This document shows positions 42,576 to 52,081 of a DNA stretch of 64,000 nt, piece after piece; the stretch's first letter is position 1, and every line of letters starts with the position of its first letter. The notes beneath the pieces are model-generated. The model did no database searches. It was given only the letters and a program-made list of their open reading frames with translations, and was not told the DNA's origin. The translations under genes were made by a program, and so were the position numbers. Source of the DNA: Pseudomonas laurylsulfativorans (GTDB taxonomy: Bacteria; Pseudomonadota; Gammaproteobacteria; Pseudomonadales; Pseudomonadaceae); assembly GCF_002906155.1 (NCBI RefSeq), contig NZ_MUJK01000003.1, positions 310,001 to 374,000 of the forward strand. The letters run 5' to 3'.

Positions 42576-43433
42576 TCAGTTCGAGGCAGCTTGCTTCGAA
42601 GCGTGGCTGCGGCGTGAAGCGGGCAGCAGTTTGGCAATCGGTTCGGCGCTGGACGTTTGCTGGCCGAAATTGGCGTTGTAGGTGGCGATGATCTCGCCGG
42701 CGATGGAGATGGCGATTTCCACAGGCAACTTGCCTTTGACTTCGCCGATGCCCATCGGGCAGCGCATGCGTTGCACGACGCTGCTGTCGAAACCGCGGTC
42801 GCGCAGGCGATGTTCGAACTTGACGCGTTTGGTCTTCGAACCGATCAGGCCGAAGTAGGCGAAGTCGTTGCGCTTGAGGATCGCAGCGGTCAGTTCGAGG
42901 TCGAGTTGATGGTTGTGGGTCATCACGATGCAATAGCTGCCAGCAGGCAGATCATCGATTTCATCCACAGGTTCTTCGGAAACGATTTTGCGCACGCCAT
43001 GGGGGATCTGCTCGGGGAACTCCTCTTCCCGCGAATCGATCCAGCGCACCCGGCAAGGCAGGCTGGCCAGCAGCGGCACCAGGGCGCGGCCTACGTGACC
43101 GGCACCGAACACGGCGATCTGCGCTTGAACCTGTCCCATCGGTTCGAACAGCAAAACGGTTGCACCACCGCAGCATTGGCCGAGGCTGGCACCGAGGCTG
43201 AAACGCTCCAGATGGGTGTCCTGCTTGCCGCTGGCGAGCATCTCGCGGGCAATCTGCATGGCCTTGTATTCCAGGTGCCCGCCACCGATGGTGTCAAAGG
43301 TCTGGTTCGCGCTGATGACCATCTTCGAGCCAGCGTTGCGCGGCGTAGAGCCGAGCTCTTCGATGATGGTGACCAGCACGCAGGGTTCACCGCGGTTTTG
43401 CAGGTCGGCGAGGGCGTCGATCCAGTTGTACAT
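42576..43433 (-). CDS. xdhC: XdhC, xanthine dehydrogenase accessory protein
   Basis: A 285-residue protein that binds the molybdenum cofactor, promotes its sulfuration and hands it to XdhB. It has the N-terminal CoxI-type region (GSTPRNAGSKMV) and a Rossmann fold with VFGAGHVGRALVPLLA. The ATG at 43433 begins the family sequence MYNWIDALADLQ. It is separated from xdhB by a REPIN. Confidence 0.93.
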   Translation of the reverse strand: MYNWIDALADLQNRGEPCVLVTIIEELGSTPRNAGSKMVISANQTFDTIGGGHLEYKAMQIAREMLASGKQDTHLERFSLGASLGQCCGGATVLLFEPMGQVQAQIAVFGAGHVGRALVPLLASLPCRVRWIDSREEEFPEQIPHGVRKIVSEEPVDEIDDLPAGSYCIVMTHNHQLDLELTAAILKRNDFAYFGLIGSKTKRVKFEHRLRDRGFDSSVVQRMRCPMGIGEVKGKLPVEIAISIAGEIIATYNANFGQQTSSAEPIAKLLPASRRSHASKQAASN

Positions 43434-43469
43434 GTTCACCTCGACATCTTTGTTGTCTGTCAGTCCGCT

Positions 43470-43534
43470 ATCGCTGGCAAGCCAGCTCCTACAAGGGCAG
43501 CGCAAAACCTGTAGGAGCCGGCTTGCCGGCGATC
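43470..43534. repeat. REPIN between xdhB and xdhC
   Basis: Arms TCGCTGGCAAGCCAGCTCCT and CTGTAGGAGCCGGCTTGCCG in inverted order, within the xdh operon, so it is transcribed as part of the message. Confidence 0.82.
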
Positions 43535-43548
43535 CAGGCGCCTCGGTC

Positions 43549-45948
43549 TTAGAGCGGAGCCAACTCGGTCTCCGCCTCGACAGCCTTCGCCGCCTTCAAC
43601 TGGCGCATCTGCTCACAGCCCCACAACACCCGCTCCGGGGTCGCCGGTGCGTCGATTTTCGGTTGATGTTTGTAATCGCCCAGGCTCGCCACGGCGTCCT
43701 TGATCGCACACCAGGAGGCGATGCCGAGCATGAACGGCGGCTCGCCCACGGCCTTGGAATGGAACACCGTGTCCTCCGGGTTCTTGCGGTTTTCCACCAG
43801 CTTCACCCGCAGGTCCAGCGGCATGTCCGCCACGGCCGGGATCTTGTAGCTGGCCGGGCCGTTGGTCATCAGCTTGCCCTTGTTGTTCCACACCAGCTCT
43901 TCCATGGTCAGCCAGCCCATGCCCTGGATAAAACCGCCCTCGACCTGACCGATGTCGATGGCCGGGTTCAGCGAGGCGCCGACGTCGTGGAGGATGTCGG
44001 TGCGCAGCATCTTGTATTCGCCGGTCAGGGTGTCGACCAGCACTTCACAGCACGCCGCGCCAAAGGCGAAATAGTAGAACGGACGGCCGCGAGCCTGGCT
44101 GCGGTCGTAGTAGATTTTCGGGGTCTTGTAGAAACCGGTGCTCGACAGCGACACCTGGGCGAAATAGGCCTGCTGGATCAGTGCTTCGAAGGTCAGGATG
44201 TGATCGCGGACCCGTACGTGGCCGTTGTGGAATTCAACGTCTTCTTCACTGACCTTGTATTGGCGGGCAGCGAATTCCACCAGGCGTTGCTTGATGGTTT
44301 CGGCGGCGTTCTGCGCGGCCTTACCGTTCAGGTCGGCACCGCTGGAAGCCGCGGTCGGCGAGGTGTTCGGCACTTTGTCGGTGTTGGTCGCGGTGATCTG
44401 CACGCGGTCCATTTCCACCTGGAACACTTCGGCCACTACCTGCGCGACCTTGGTGTTCAGGCCCTGGCCCATTTCGGTACCGCCGTGGTTCAGGTGGATG
44501 CTGCCGTCGGTGTAGACGTGCACCAGGGCACCGGCCTGGTTGAGGAAGCTGGCGGTGAAGGAGATACCGAATTTCACCGGGGTCAGCGCCAGGCCTTTTT
44601 TCAGGATCGGGCTGTTGGCGTTGTAGCGACGGATCGCTTCACGACGCTCGGCGTACTGGCTGCTTTCTTCCAGTTCGGCGGTCATTTCTTCGAGCATGTT
44701 GTGCTCGACCGTCTGGTAGTAGTGGGTGACGTTGCGCTCGGTCTTGCCGTAGTAGTTGGCCTTGCGCACGGCCAAAGGATCCAGGGCCAGATGGCGGGAA
44801 ATGGCGTCCATCACTTCTTCGATGGCGACCATGCCTTGCGGGCCGCCGAAACCACGGTAGGCGGTGTTCGACGCGGTGTTGGTCTTGCAGCGGTGACCGT
44901 TGATGGTGGCATCGCCCAGGTAGTACGAGTTGTCCGAGTGGAACATCGCGCGGTCGACGATGGACGCCGACAGGTCAGGGGAGCAACCGCAGTTGCCGGC
45001 CAGTTCCAGGTTGATGCCGTGCAGGCGTCCGGTGCTGTCGAAGCCGACGTCGTACTCGACATAGAACGGGTGACGCTTGCCGGTCATCAGCATGTCTTCG
45101 ACCCGTGGCAGACGCATTTTGGTCGGTTGGCCGGTGAGGTGTGCGATCACCGCGCACAGGCAAGCCGGGCTGGCCGCCTGGGTTTCCTTGCCGCCGAAAC
45201 CGCCGCCCATGCGACGCATGTCGACGACGATCTTGTTCATCGACACGTCCAGCACTTCGGCCACCAGTTTCTGCACTTCGGTGGGGTTCTGCGTGGAGCA
45301 ATAGACGATCATGCCGCCGTCTTCGGTCGGCATCACCGAAGAGATCTGGGTTTCCAGGTAGAAGTGTTCCTGGCCACCGATGTGCAGGGTGCCCTGTATA
45401 CGGTGCTCGGCGGTGGCCAGTGCCGTCGCCGAATCACCGCGCTTATGGGTATGGCTGTCGAGTACGAAATGGCGTTTACGCAGGGCTTCGACGACATCCA
45501 GCACTGGCTCGAGGTCTTCGTATTCGATGATCGCGGCCATCGCGGCCTTGCGCGCGGTTTCCAGGTCTTTCGCGGCAACGGCGACCACCGGTTGACCGAC
45601 GAATTGCACCGTGTCGATGGCCAGCAGCGGATCGCCGGGCATCAGTGGGCCGATGTCTTTCAGGCCCGGTACGTCTTCATGGGTGATGGCGATGCGCACA
45701 CCTTCGAAGGCGTAGCAGGGCGACGTGTCGATGCTGATGATCCGGGCGTGGGCGCGGTCCGACATGCGCGCATAAACGTGCAATTGGTTCGGAAACTCCA
45801 GGCGATCGTCGATGTACTGCGCTTCACCGGCCACATGCTTGGCGGCGCTGTCGTGCTTGACGCTGCGGCCGACACCGGTGGTCAGGTCCTTGGCGAACAG
45901 TTCAGCCAATTCGGCTTGGGTCTTCTCTACGGCATGATGATTAGACAT
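43549..45948 (-). CDS. xdhB: Xanthine dehydrogenase, molybdenum-binding subunit
   Basis: A 799-residue large subunit that oxidises hypoxanthine and xanthine to urate. It has the family motifs RRMGGGFGGKETQ (molybdopterin pocket) and NTAYRGFGGPQGMVAIEE, and a C-terminal GEPPFMLG segment with the active-site glutamate loop nearby. It overlaps xdhA by 8 bases. Confidence 0.96.
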   Translation of the reverse strand: MSNHHAVEKTQAELAELFAKDLTTGVGRSVKHDSAAKHVAGEAQYIDDRLEFPNQLHVYARMSDRAHARIISIDTSPCYAFEGVRIAITHEDVPGLKDIGPLMPGDPLLAIDTVQFVGQPVVAVAAKDLETARKAAMAAIIEYEDLEPVLDVVEALRKRHFVLDSHTHKRGDSATALATAEHRIQGTLHIGGQEHFYLETQISSVMPTEDGGMIVYCSTQNPTEVQKLVAEVLDVSMNKIVVDMRRMGGGFGGKETQAASPACLCAVIAHLTGQPTKMRLPRVEDMLMTGKRHPFYVEYDVGFDSTGRLHGINLELAGNCGCSPDLSASIVDRAMFHSDNSYYLGDATINGHRCKTNTASNTAYRGFGGPQGMVAIEEVMDAISRHLALDPLAVRKANYYGKTERNVTHYYQTVEHNMLEEMTAELEESSQYAERREAIRRYNANSPILKKGLALTPVKFGISFTASFLNQAGALVHVYTDGSIHLNHGGTEMGQGLNTKVAQVVAEVFQVEMDRVQITATNTDKVPNTSPTAASSGADLNGKAAQNAAETIKQRLVEFAARQYKVSEEDVEFHNGHVRVRDHILTFEALIQQAYFAQVSLSSTGFYKTPKIYYDRSQARGRPFYYFAFGAACCEVLVDTLTGEYKMLRTDILHDVGASLNPAIDIGQVEGGFIQGMGWLTMEELVWNNKGKLMTNGPASYKIPAVADMPLDLRVKLVENRKNPEDTVFHSKAVGEPPFMLGIASWCAIKDAVASLGDYKHQPKIDAPATPERVLWGCEQMRQLKAAKAVEAETELAPL

Positions 45949-47395
45949 AAGCGGTCACCCGAGTCTCGATGTGCGGTGTTTGCAGTTCGATGAAGTATTT
46001 GCGCAGCAGGTTCTGCGCGCTGAGCAGGCGGTATTCCTTGCTGGCGCGGAAGTCCGAGAGCGGCGTGAAGTCTTCGCCCAGGGCAGCGCAGGCGCGTTCA
46101 ACGGTGGCGTTGTTGAATGGCGAGCCAAGCAACGCAGCTTCGCAGGCTGCGGCGCGTTTCGGGATGGCCGCCATGCCGCCGAAGGCGACGCGGGCTTCAG
46201 CGACGACGCCGTTTTCCAGGCGAATGTTGAAGGCGGCGCAGACTGCCGAGATGTCGTCGTCCAGGCGTTTGGAGACCTTGTAGGCGCGGAACAGTTTTTC
46301 GACGCTGGCGCGGGGCACGATGATCTTCTCGATGAACTCGCTTTCCTGGCGCGCAGTGACGCGGTAATCGATGAAGTAATCCTCCAGCGCCATGGTGCGG
46401 CGGGTTTCGCCCTTGCACAGGACGATTTGCGCGCCCAGGGCGATCAGCAGCGGTGGCGAGTCACCGATGGGCGAAGCGTTGCCAATGTTGCCACCCAGGG
46501 TGCCCTGGTTGCGGATCTGCAAGGACGCGAAGCGGTGCAGCAATTCACCGAAGTCCGGGTACTCGGCGTTCAAGGCCTCGTAGCAATCGGAAAGGGACGT
46601 GGCGGCGCCGATTTCCAGGCGATCGTCAAAGCGTTCGATTCGCTTCATCTCGGCGACGTTACCGACGTAGATCATTACCGGCAGGGTACGGTGGAACTGC
46701 GTGACTTCCAGGGCCAGGTCGGTACCGCCAGCCAGCAGGCGAGCCTGTGGATAAGCGTCGTAGAGGTCGGCCAGGTCGGCCACGGTCAGCGGCACCAGGC
46801 AGCGTTTGTCGCCGCTGTTGAGTTCGCCGATATCGGTCGGGGCAATGGCTTTCAGGCGCGCGATGGTCTCGGCCTCGCGGGCATCGAACTGATCCGGTTT
46901 TTTGCCACAGCAGGACTGCTCGGCGGCTTCCAGGATCGGCCGGTAGCCAGTGCAGCGGCAGAGATTGCCGGCCAGTGCCTCGTGGGCCTTGGCATGATCC
47001 GGTGCGTCGCTGTTCTTTTGCAGGGCAAACAGCGACATCACGAAACCGGGGGTGCAGAAGCCGCATTGTGAGCCGTGGCATTCGACCATGGCTTTCTGCA
47101 CGCTGTGCAGTTCACCTTTGTGCTTGAGGTCTTCAACGCTGATCAGTTGTTTGCCGTGCAGGGACGACACGAAGGTCAGGCACGAGTTGAGGCTGCGATA
47201 GCGAATGTGTTCGCGGCCGTCATCATCGGTCTGCAATTCGCCGACCACCACGGTGCAGGCGCCGCAGTCACCGCTGGCGCAGCCTTCTTTGGTGCCGGGT
47301 TTGCCCACATGGTCGCGCAGATAATTGAGCACGGTCAGGTTCGGGTCCAGGGCGTGCTCGCTACGGAGTTCCTGGTTTAGTAAAAACTGGATCAC
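45941..47395 (-). CDS. xdhA: Xanthine dehydrogenase, FAD and iron-sulfur subunit
   Basis: A 484-residue small subunit. Two [2Fe-2S] domains: CASGDCGAC and then CGFCTPGF with CRCTGYRP. A FAD-binding domain follows with LLAGGTDLALEVTQ and GGNIGNASPIGDSPP. The GTG at 47395 was chosen because GAGG lies six bases upstream and the family sequence (VIQFLLNQELRSEHALDP) starts there. A longer frame from 47467 would add 24 residues and run through probable operator repeats. Confidence 0.94.
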   Translation of the reverse strand: MIQFLLNQELRSEHALDPNLTVLNYLRDHVGKPGTKEGCASGDCGACTVVVGELQTDDDGREHIRYRSLNSCLTFVSSLHGKQLISVEDLKHKGELHSVQKAMVECHGSQCGFCTPGFVMSLFALQKNSDAPDHAKAHEALAGNLCRCTGYRPILEAAEQSCCGKKPDQFDAREAETIARLKAIAPTDIGELNSGDKRCLVPLTVADLADLYDAYPQARLLAGGTDLALEVTQFHRTLPVMIYVGNVAEMKRIERFDDRLEIGAATSLSDCYEALNAEYPDFGELLHRFASLQIRNQGTLGGNIGNASPIGDSPPLLIALGAQIVLCKGETRRTMALEDYFIDYRVTARQESEFIEKIIVPRASVEKLFRAYKVSKRLDDDISAVCAAFNIRLENGVVAEARVAFGGMAAIPKRAAACEAALLGSPFNNATVERACAALGEDFTPLSDFRASKEYRLLSAQNLLRKYFIELQTPHIETRVTAYV

Positions 47396-47450
47396 GGAAG
47401 GCCTCGCAGACTCATTATTGTTGTTAACCGATAGGACCGAATTTAGCAGG

Positions 47451-47489
47451 TCTGACTTTTCGGTCAATGATTTTCTGACTTAAAGGTCA
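47451..47489 (-). promoter_or_regulatory. Paired operator-like sites upstream of xdhA
   Basis: TCTGACTTTTCGGTCA (47451-47466) and TCTGACTTAAAGGTCA (47474-47489) are direct repeats 23 bases apart. Each contains the palindrome TGAC-N6-GTCA. Both lie 56-94 bases before the xdhA GTG and between it and the divergent GntR gene at 47673, whose product may bind them. Confidence 0.6.
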
Positions 47490-47672
47490 GGAAAATGCAT
47501 TTTGTCGATCAACCACCTGTTCGTTAATTATTGTCGCTGGTTCGTTAGCCTGCCTTTTTGCTTGAATTTGCTTGAATCGTGCCAAAAAACCTCCGGGCGG
47601 GCACTCCGCCCTGATGCAGCAATTGCGCTACACTGCGCCGCTTGTGCAGATCGAAGAGTTTGAAGGACAACC

Positions 47673-48332
47673 ATGACGTTCAAGGCGCCGGACAGCCTCG
47701 CCGAGCAAATCGCTCACCACCTCGCCGAACGCATCATTCGCGGCGAAATGAAGCCCGGGGAGCGCATCCAGGAACAGAAGGTCACGCTGGCCCTCAATGT
47801 CAGCCGTGGTTCGGTCCGCGAGGCTTTGCTGATCCTCGAGCGTCGGCACCTGATCGCGATCCTGCCGCGCCGTGGCGCCCATGTCACCGAGCTCACGCCG
47901 CACAAGGTGCAGAGCCTGTGCACGCTGATGAGCGAGCTCTATATTCTGCTCGGTAACTCGGTGGCCAGCGGCTGGAAAACCCAGGCCGACATGGCGCCGT
48001 TCGTGCAGATCCAGCAACGCCTGACGGCCAGCTACGAGCGTCAGGACATCCGCACTTTCGTCGACGACAGCTTCAATGTGATGCGCGCCGCGTACCCGTT
48101 CGCCAACAACCCGTACCTGCAGGAAACCGTCGAGAACCTGCAACCGGCCATGAGTCGTGCGTATTTCCTCGCCTTGGACCTGCGCAAAGCATCGATGAGC
48201 GAATTCCTCGAGCTGTTCGAACGCTTGCTCGCGGCCGTGCTAGCCCGTGACTTTGCACAGATTCGCGTGGTGCTGACGGCTTACGCCCAGCGTAGCTGCG
48301 ATCTGGTGATCTCCGCTCTGACGGACGCCTGA
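47673..48332 (+). CDS. GntR-family regulator, FadR subfamily
   Basis: A 219-residue regulator with the winged helix at residues 8-75 (LAEQIAHHLAERIIRGEMKP and SRGSVREALLILERRHLI) and a C-terminal FCD domain. It is divergent from xdhA with 277 bases between, so it is the natural candidate regulator of the purine genes. It ends two bases before the smc start, with which it is probably co-transcribed. GAAGGA precedes the ATG. Confidence 0.88.
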   Translation: MTFKAPDSLAEQIAHHLAERIIRGEMKPGERIQEQKVTLALNVSRGSVREALLILERRHLIAILPRRGAHVTELTPHKVQSLCTLMSELYILLGNSVASGWKTQADMAPFVQIQQRLTASYERQDIRTFVDDSFNVMRAAYPFANNPYLQETVENLQPAMSRAYFLALDLRKASMSEFLELFERLLAAVLARDFAQIRVVLTAYAQRSCDLVISALTDA

Positions 48333-48334
48333 TC

Positions 48335-51300
48335 TTGCGGCTCAAGTGCATCAAGCTGGCGGGGTTCAAGTCCTTCGTCGACCCGACCACGGTGAACTTC
48401 CCCAGTAACATGGCAGCGGTGGTCGGGCCCAATGGCTGCGGCAAATCGAACATCATCGACGCCGTGCGCTGGGTGATGGGCGAGAGTTCGGCGAAGAACC
48501 TCCGTGGCGAGTCGATGACCGACGTCATCTTCAACGGCTCGACCAGCCGCAAACCGGTGAGCCAGGCGAGCATCGAACTGGTGTTCGATAACTCCGACGG
48601 CACCTTGCTCGGCGAATACGCCGCCTACGCGGAAATCTCCATTCGCCGCAAAGTGACCCGCGACAGCCAGACCACCTATTACCTCAACGGCACCAAATGC
48701 CGGCGCCGCGACATCACCGACATTTTCCTCGGCACCGGTCTTGGCCCGCGCAGCTACTCGATCATCGAGCAGGGGATGATCTCCAAGCTGATCGAGTCCA
48801 AACCCGAAGACCTGCGCAACTTCATTGAAGAGGCCGCGGGGATCTCCAAGTACAAGGAGCGCCGGCGCGAGACGGAAAACCGTATTCGCCGCACCCACGA
48901 AAACCTTGAGCGCCTGACCGACCTGCGCGAAGAACTTGAGCGTCAGCTCGAACGCTTGCACCGCCAGGCCGAGGCCGCCAAGAAGTATCAGGAACTCAAG
49001 GGCGAGGAGCGTCAGCTCAAGGCCCAGCTGTCGGCCCTGCGCTGGCAGGCGCTGAATGATCAGGTTGGCCAGCGTGAAGCGATCATCGGTAATCAGGAGG
49101 TTTCTTTCGAAGCCCTGGTGGCCGAGCAACGCAACGCCGACGCGAGCATCGAGCGTCTGCGTGACGGGCATCACGATCTGTCGGAACGCTTCAATCTGGT
49201 GCAAGGGCGCTTCTACTCGGTCGGCGGCGACATTGCCCGGGTCGAACAGAGCATCCAGCATGGCCAGCAGCGTTTGCGCCAGTTGCAGGATGATCTGAAG
49301 GAGGCCGAGCGCGCGCGCCTGGAAACCGAATCGCACCTGGGCCACGACCGCACGTTGCTGCTGACCCTGGGCGAAGAGCTGGACATGCTCACCCCTGAGC
49401 AGGAAGTCACCAGCGCCGCCGCCGAAGAGGCCGCTGCCGCGCTGGAAGAATCCGAAACCACCATGCATGGCTGGCAAGAGCAGTGGGAGGCGTTCAACCT
49501 CACCGCCGCCGAACCGCGCCGTCAGGCCGAAGTGCAGCAGTCGCGAATCCAGCAGCTGGAAACCAGTCTGGAACGCCTGGCCGATCGCCAGAAGCGTCTT
49601 GGCGAAGAGCGCGCCTTGCTCTCGGCGGACCCGGAAGACGCGGCGATCATGGAACTCAGCGAGCAGCTCGCGGAATCTGAAGCGACCCTCGAGGATTTGC
49701 AGACCAGCGAAGAAGCCCAGGTCGAAAAACTCGAGCAACTGCGCCAGCAACTACAGCAAACGCTGACGGCGCAACAGCAGGCCCAGGGTGATTTGCAGCG
49801 CCTCAACGGTCGCCTGGCTTCGCTCGAAGCCTTGCAGCAAGCCGCGCTCGATCCAGGCACCGGCACCGCCGAATGGCTGCGCGAACAGAATCTCGCGGAT
49901 CGCCCGCGCCTGGCCGAAGGCCTGAAGGTTGAGGCCGGTTGGGAGCTGGCGGTGGAAACCGTGCTCGGCGCCGACCTGCAAGCGGTGCTGGTGGATGACT
50001 TCAACGATTTCGATTTGTCGGGTTTTGCCCAGGGCGACCTGCGTTTGCTCAGCCCTGCCAGCGATGGCGCGCGGGTGCCGGGCAGCTTGCTGGACAAGGT
50101 CGAGGCGCAGCTCGATCTGTCGCCATGGCTGGGGCAGGTCAAACCGGTGGACAGCCTCGAACAGGCCCTGGCCTTGCGGGGCCAACTGGCTACTGGGCAG
50201 AGCCTGATCAGCCGTGACGGTTACTGGGTCGGCCGGCACTTCTTGCGTGTGCGCCGGGCCAGTGAGGCCGAAAGCGGTGTGCTCGCCCGGGGGCAGGAAA
50301 TCCAGCAACTGGGCCTTGAGCGCGAAGAGCGCGAAGCCACCGTCGAAACCCTGGAAACCCAACTGCAAAATCTCAGGGCGCAGCAGCGTCAGCAGGAAAA
50401 CGGTCGCGAACATTTGCGCCGTTTGCTGCAGGACGAAGCCCGTCAGCAAGGTGAACTGAAAGCGCAACTCTCCGCCGGTAAAGCCAAGGCCGAGCAGTTG
50501 ACCCTGCGCCGCATCCGTCTTGACGAAGAGCTCACCGAGCTGGACGAACAGCGGGCCCTGGAGCACGAAAACATCGGTGAAGCGCGTCTGCAGTTGCAGG
50601 AAGCCCTCGACAGCATGGCCCAGGATACCGAGCAGCGTGAGCTGCTGCTGGCGCAGCGCGACAGTTTGCGCGAACGCCTGGACCGGGTGCGTCAGGAAGC
50701 ACGGCAACACAAGGATCACGCCCATCAGTTGGCGGTGCGTCTGGGCTCGCTCAAGGCGCAGCACGATTCCACGCGCCAGGCGTTGGAGCGTTTGGAGATG
50801 CAGTCCGAACGCCTGACTGAAAAGCGCGAACAGTTGAGCCTCAATCTGGAGGAGGGCGAAGCGCCACTGGAAGAGCTGCGTTTGAAGCTCGAAGAGTTGC
50901 TCGACAAGCGCATGACCGTCGACGAGGAGCTCAAGACCGCGCAGATCGCCCTCGAAGATGCCGACCGCCAATTGCGCGACGCAGAGAAGCGCCGCAGCCA
51001 GGCCGAACAACAATCCCAGTTGATTCGCAGCCAGCTCGAAACCCAGCGCATGGAATGGCAAGCCCTGACCGTGCGCCGCAAGACCTTGCAGGACCAGCTG
51101 CTGGAAGACGGCTACGATCTCCATGGCGTACTCGCGACGTTGACCGCCGAGGCCAGCGAGAAGGACGCCGAGGAGGAGCTCGAGCGCATCGCTGCGAGGA
51201 TTCAGCGCCTCGGTGCGATCAACCTGGCGGCCATCGATGAGTACCAGCAACAGTCGGAGCGTAAACGTTATCTGGATGCGCAGAACGACGACCTGGTCGA

Positions 51301-51823
51301 AGCGCTCGAAACCCTCGAGAACGTGATTCGCAAGATCGACAAGGAAACCCGTAACCGTTTCAAAGATACCTTTGATCAGATCAATGGCGGTTTACAGGCA
51401 CTTTTCCCAAAAGTTTTCGGTGGTGGCCGCGCGTATTTGGAACTGACGGGCGAAGATCTACTCGATACAGGGGTAACGATCATGGCGCAGCCGCCAGGAA
51501 AGAAGAACAGCACCATCCATTTGCTCTCCGGTGGTGAAAAAGCCCTGACCGCATTGGCCCTGGTTTTTGCGATCTTCAAGTTGAATCCGGCGCCGTTCTG
51601 CATGCTCGATGAAGTTGACGCACCACTGGATGACGCTAACGTTGGACGCTACGCACGGTTGGTAAAAGAGATGTCACAGACAGTGCAGTTCATCTATATC
51701 ACCCACAACAAGATCGCCATGGAAATGGCCGAACAACTGATGGGTGTGACGATGCACGAACCCGGTTGTTCTCGTCTGGTGGCGGTGGATGTGGAGGAGG
51801 CGATGGCGATGGTGGATGCCTGA
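48335..51823 (+). CDS. smc: SMC chromosome condensation protein
   Basis: A 1162-residue ATPase: N-terminal Walker A (GPNGCGKSN) at about residues 32-40, two long coiled coils (about 170-500 and 650-1000) around the hinge (about 510-640), and the C-terminal signature LLSGGEKALTALAL with Walker B (FCMLDEVDAPLDD). It condenses and segregates the chromosome with ScpA and ScpB. The start is a TTG at 48335, two bases after the GntR stop; the family N-terminus MRLKCIKLAGFKSFVDPT begins exactly there. Confidence 0.97.
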   Translation: MRLKCIKLAGFKSFVDPTTVNFPSNMAAVVGPNGCGKSNIIDAVRWVMGESSAKNLRGESMTDVIFNGSTSRKPVSQASIELVFDNSDGTLLGEYAAYAEISIRRKVTRDSQTTYYLNGTKCRRRDITDIFLGTGLGPRSYSIIEQGMISKLIESKPEDLRNFIEEAAGISKYKERRRETENRIRRTHENLERLTDLREELERQLERLHRQAEAAKKYQELKGEERQLKAQLSALRWQALNDQVGQREAIIGNQEVSFEALVAEQRNADASIERLRDGHHDLSERFNLVQGRFYSVGGDIARVEQSIQHGQQRLRQLQDDLKEAERARLETESHLGHDRTLLLTLGEELDMLTPEQEVTSAAAEEAAAALEESETTMHGWQEQWEAFNLTAAEPRRQAEVQQSRIQQLETSLERLADRQKRLGEERALLSADPEDAAIMELSEQLAESEATLEDLQTSEEAQVEKLEQLRQQLQQTLTAQQQAQGDLQRLNGRLASLEALQQAALDPGTGTAEWLREQNLADRPRLAEGLKVEAGWELAVETVLGADLQAVLVDDFNDFDLSGFAQGDLRLLSPASDGARVPGSLLDKVEAQLDLSPWLGQVKPVDSLEQALALRGQLATGQSLISRDGYWVGRHFLRVRRASEAESGVLARGQEIQQLGLEREEREATVETLETQLQNLRAQQRQQENGREHLRRLLQDEARQQGELKAQLSAGKAKAEQLTLRRIRLDEELTELDEQRALEHENIGEARLQLQEALDSMAQDTEQRELLLAQRDSLRERLDRVRQEARQHKDHAHQLAVRLGSLKAQHDSTRQALERLEMQSERLTEKREQLSLNLEEGEAPLEELRLKLEELLDKRMTVDEELKTAQIALEDADRQLRDAEKRRSQAEQQSQLIRSQLETQRMEWQALTVRRKTLQDQLLEDGYDLHGVLATLTAEASEKDAEEELERIAARIQRLGAINLAAIDEYQQQSERKRYLDAQNDDLVEALETLENVIRKIDKETRNRFKDTFDQINGGLQALFPKVFGGGRAYLELTGEDLLDTGVTIMAQPPGKKNSTIHLLSGGEKALTALALVFAIFKLNPAPFCMLDEVDAPLDDANVGRYARLVKEMSQTVQFIYITHNKIAMEMAEQLMGVTMHEPGCSRLVAVDVEEAMAMVDA

Positions 51824-52081
51824 GTCGTGATTACAGGAAGGGGTGTTTACGGGTTGTAAGACTCATTTACTGACTTCGACTTGCTGGCCAATCGACATAT
51901 TCGCGATAGCCAACGTGGTAGACGGTGTAAAGTTGCCTTTGGTCGTGCTAGTTTAATGTCAATTTTTCGTATACGTGGGCAAAACGCCTGTCAGAACATA
52001 GAGTTGGCGCCACGTTTTAAAGCGGTTTGCAGGTTGTAAACCCCTTATTTTTCAGCATTTTTTATAGAGGCACGGGATTAC

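Noticed and set aside
41248..42933. Long guaD frame reaching into xdhC
   Set aside because: The extra 127 residues are Arg/Pro-rich out-of-frame sequence over xdhC; the family start is at 42552.
47396..47467. Longer xdhA start at 47467
   Set aside because: The additional 24 residues are not family-like and would be coded by the repeated TGAC-N6-GTCA sites; the GTG at 47395 has a suitable ribosome binding site.
51824..52081. Small gene or RNA between smc and zipA
   Set aside because: Only short frames without ribosome binding sites and no convincing structure were seen; probably just the zipA promoter region.
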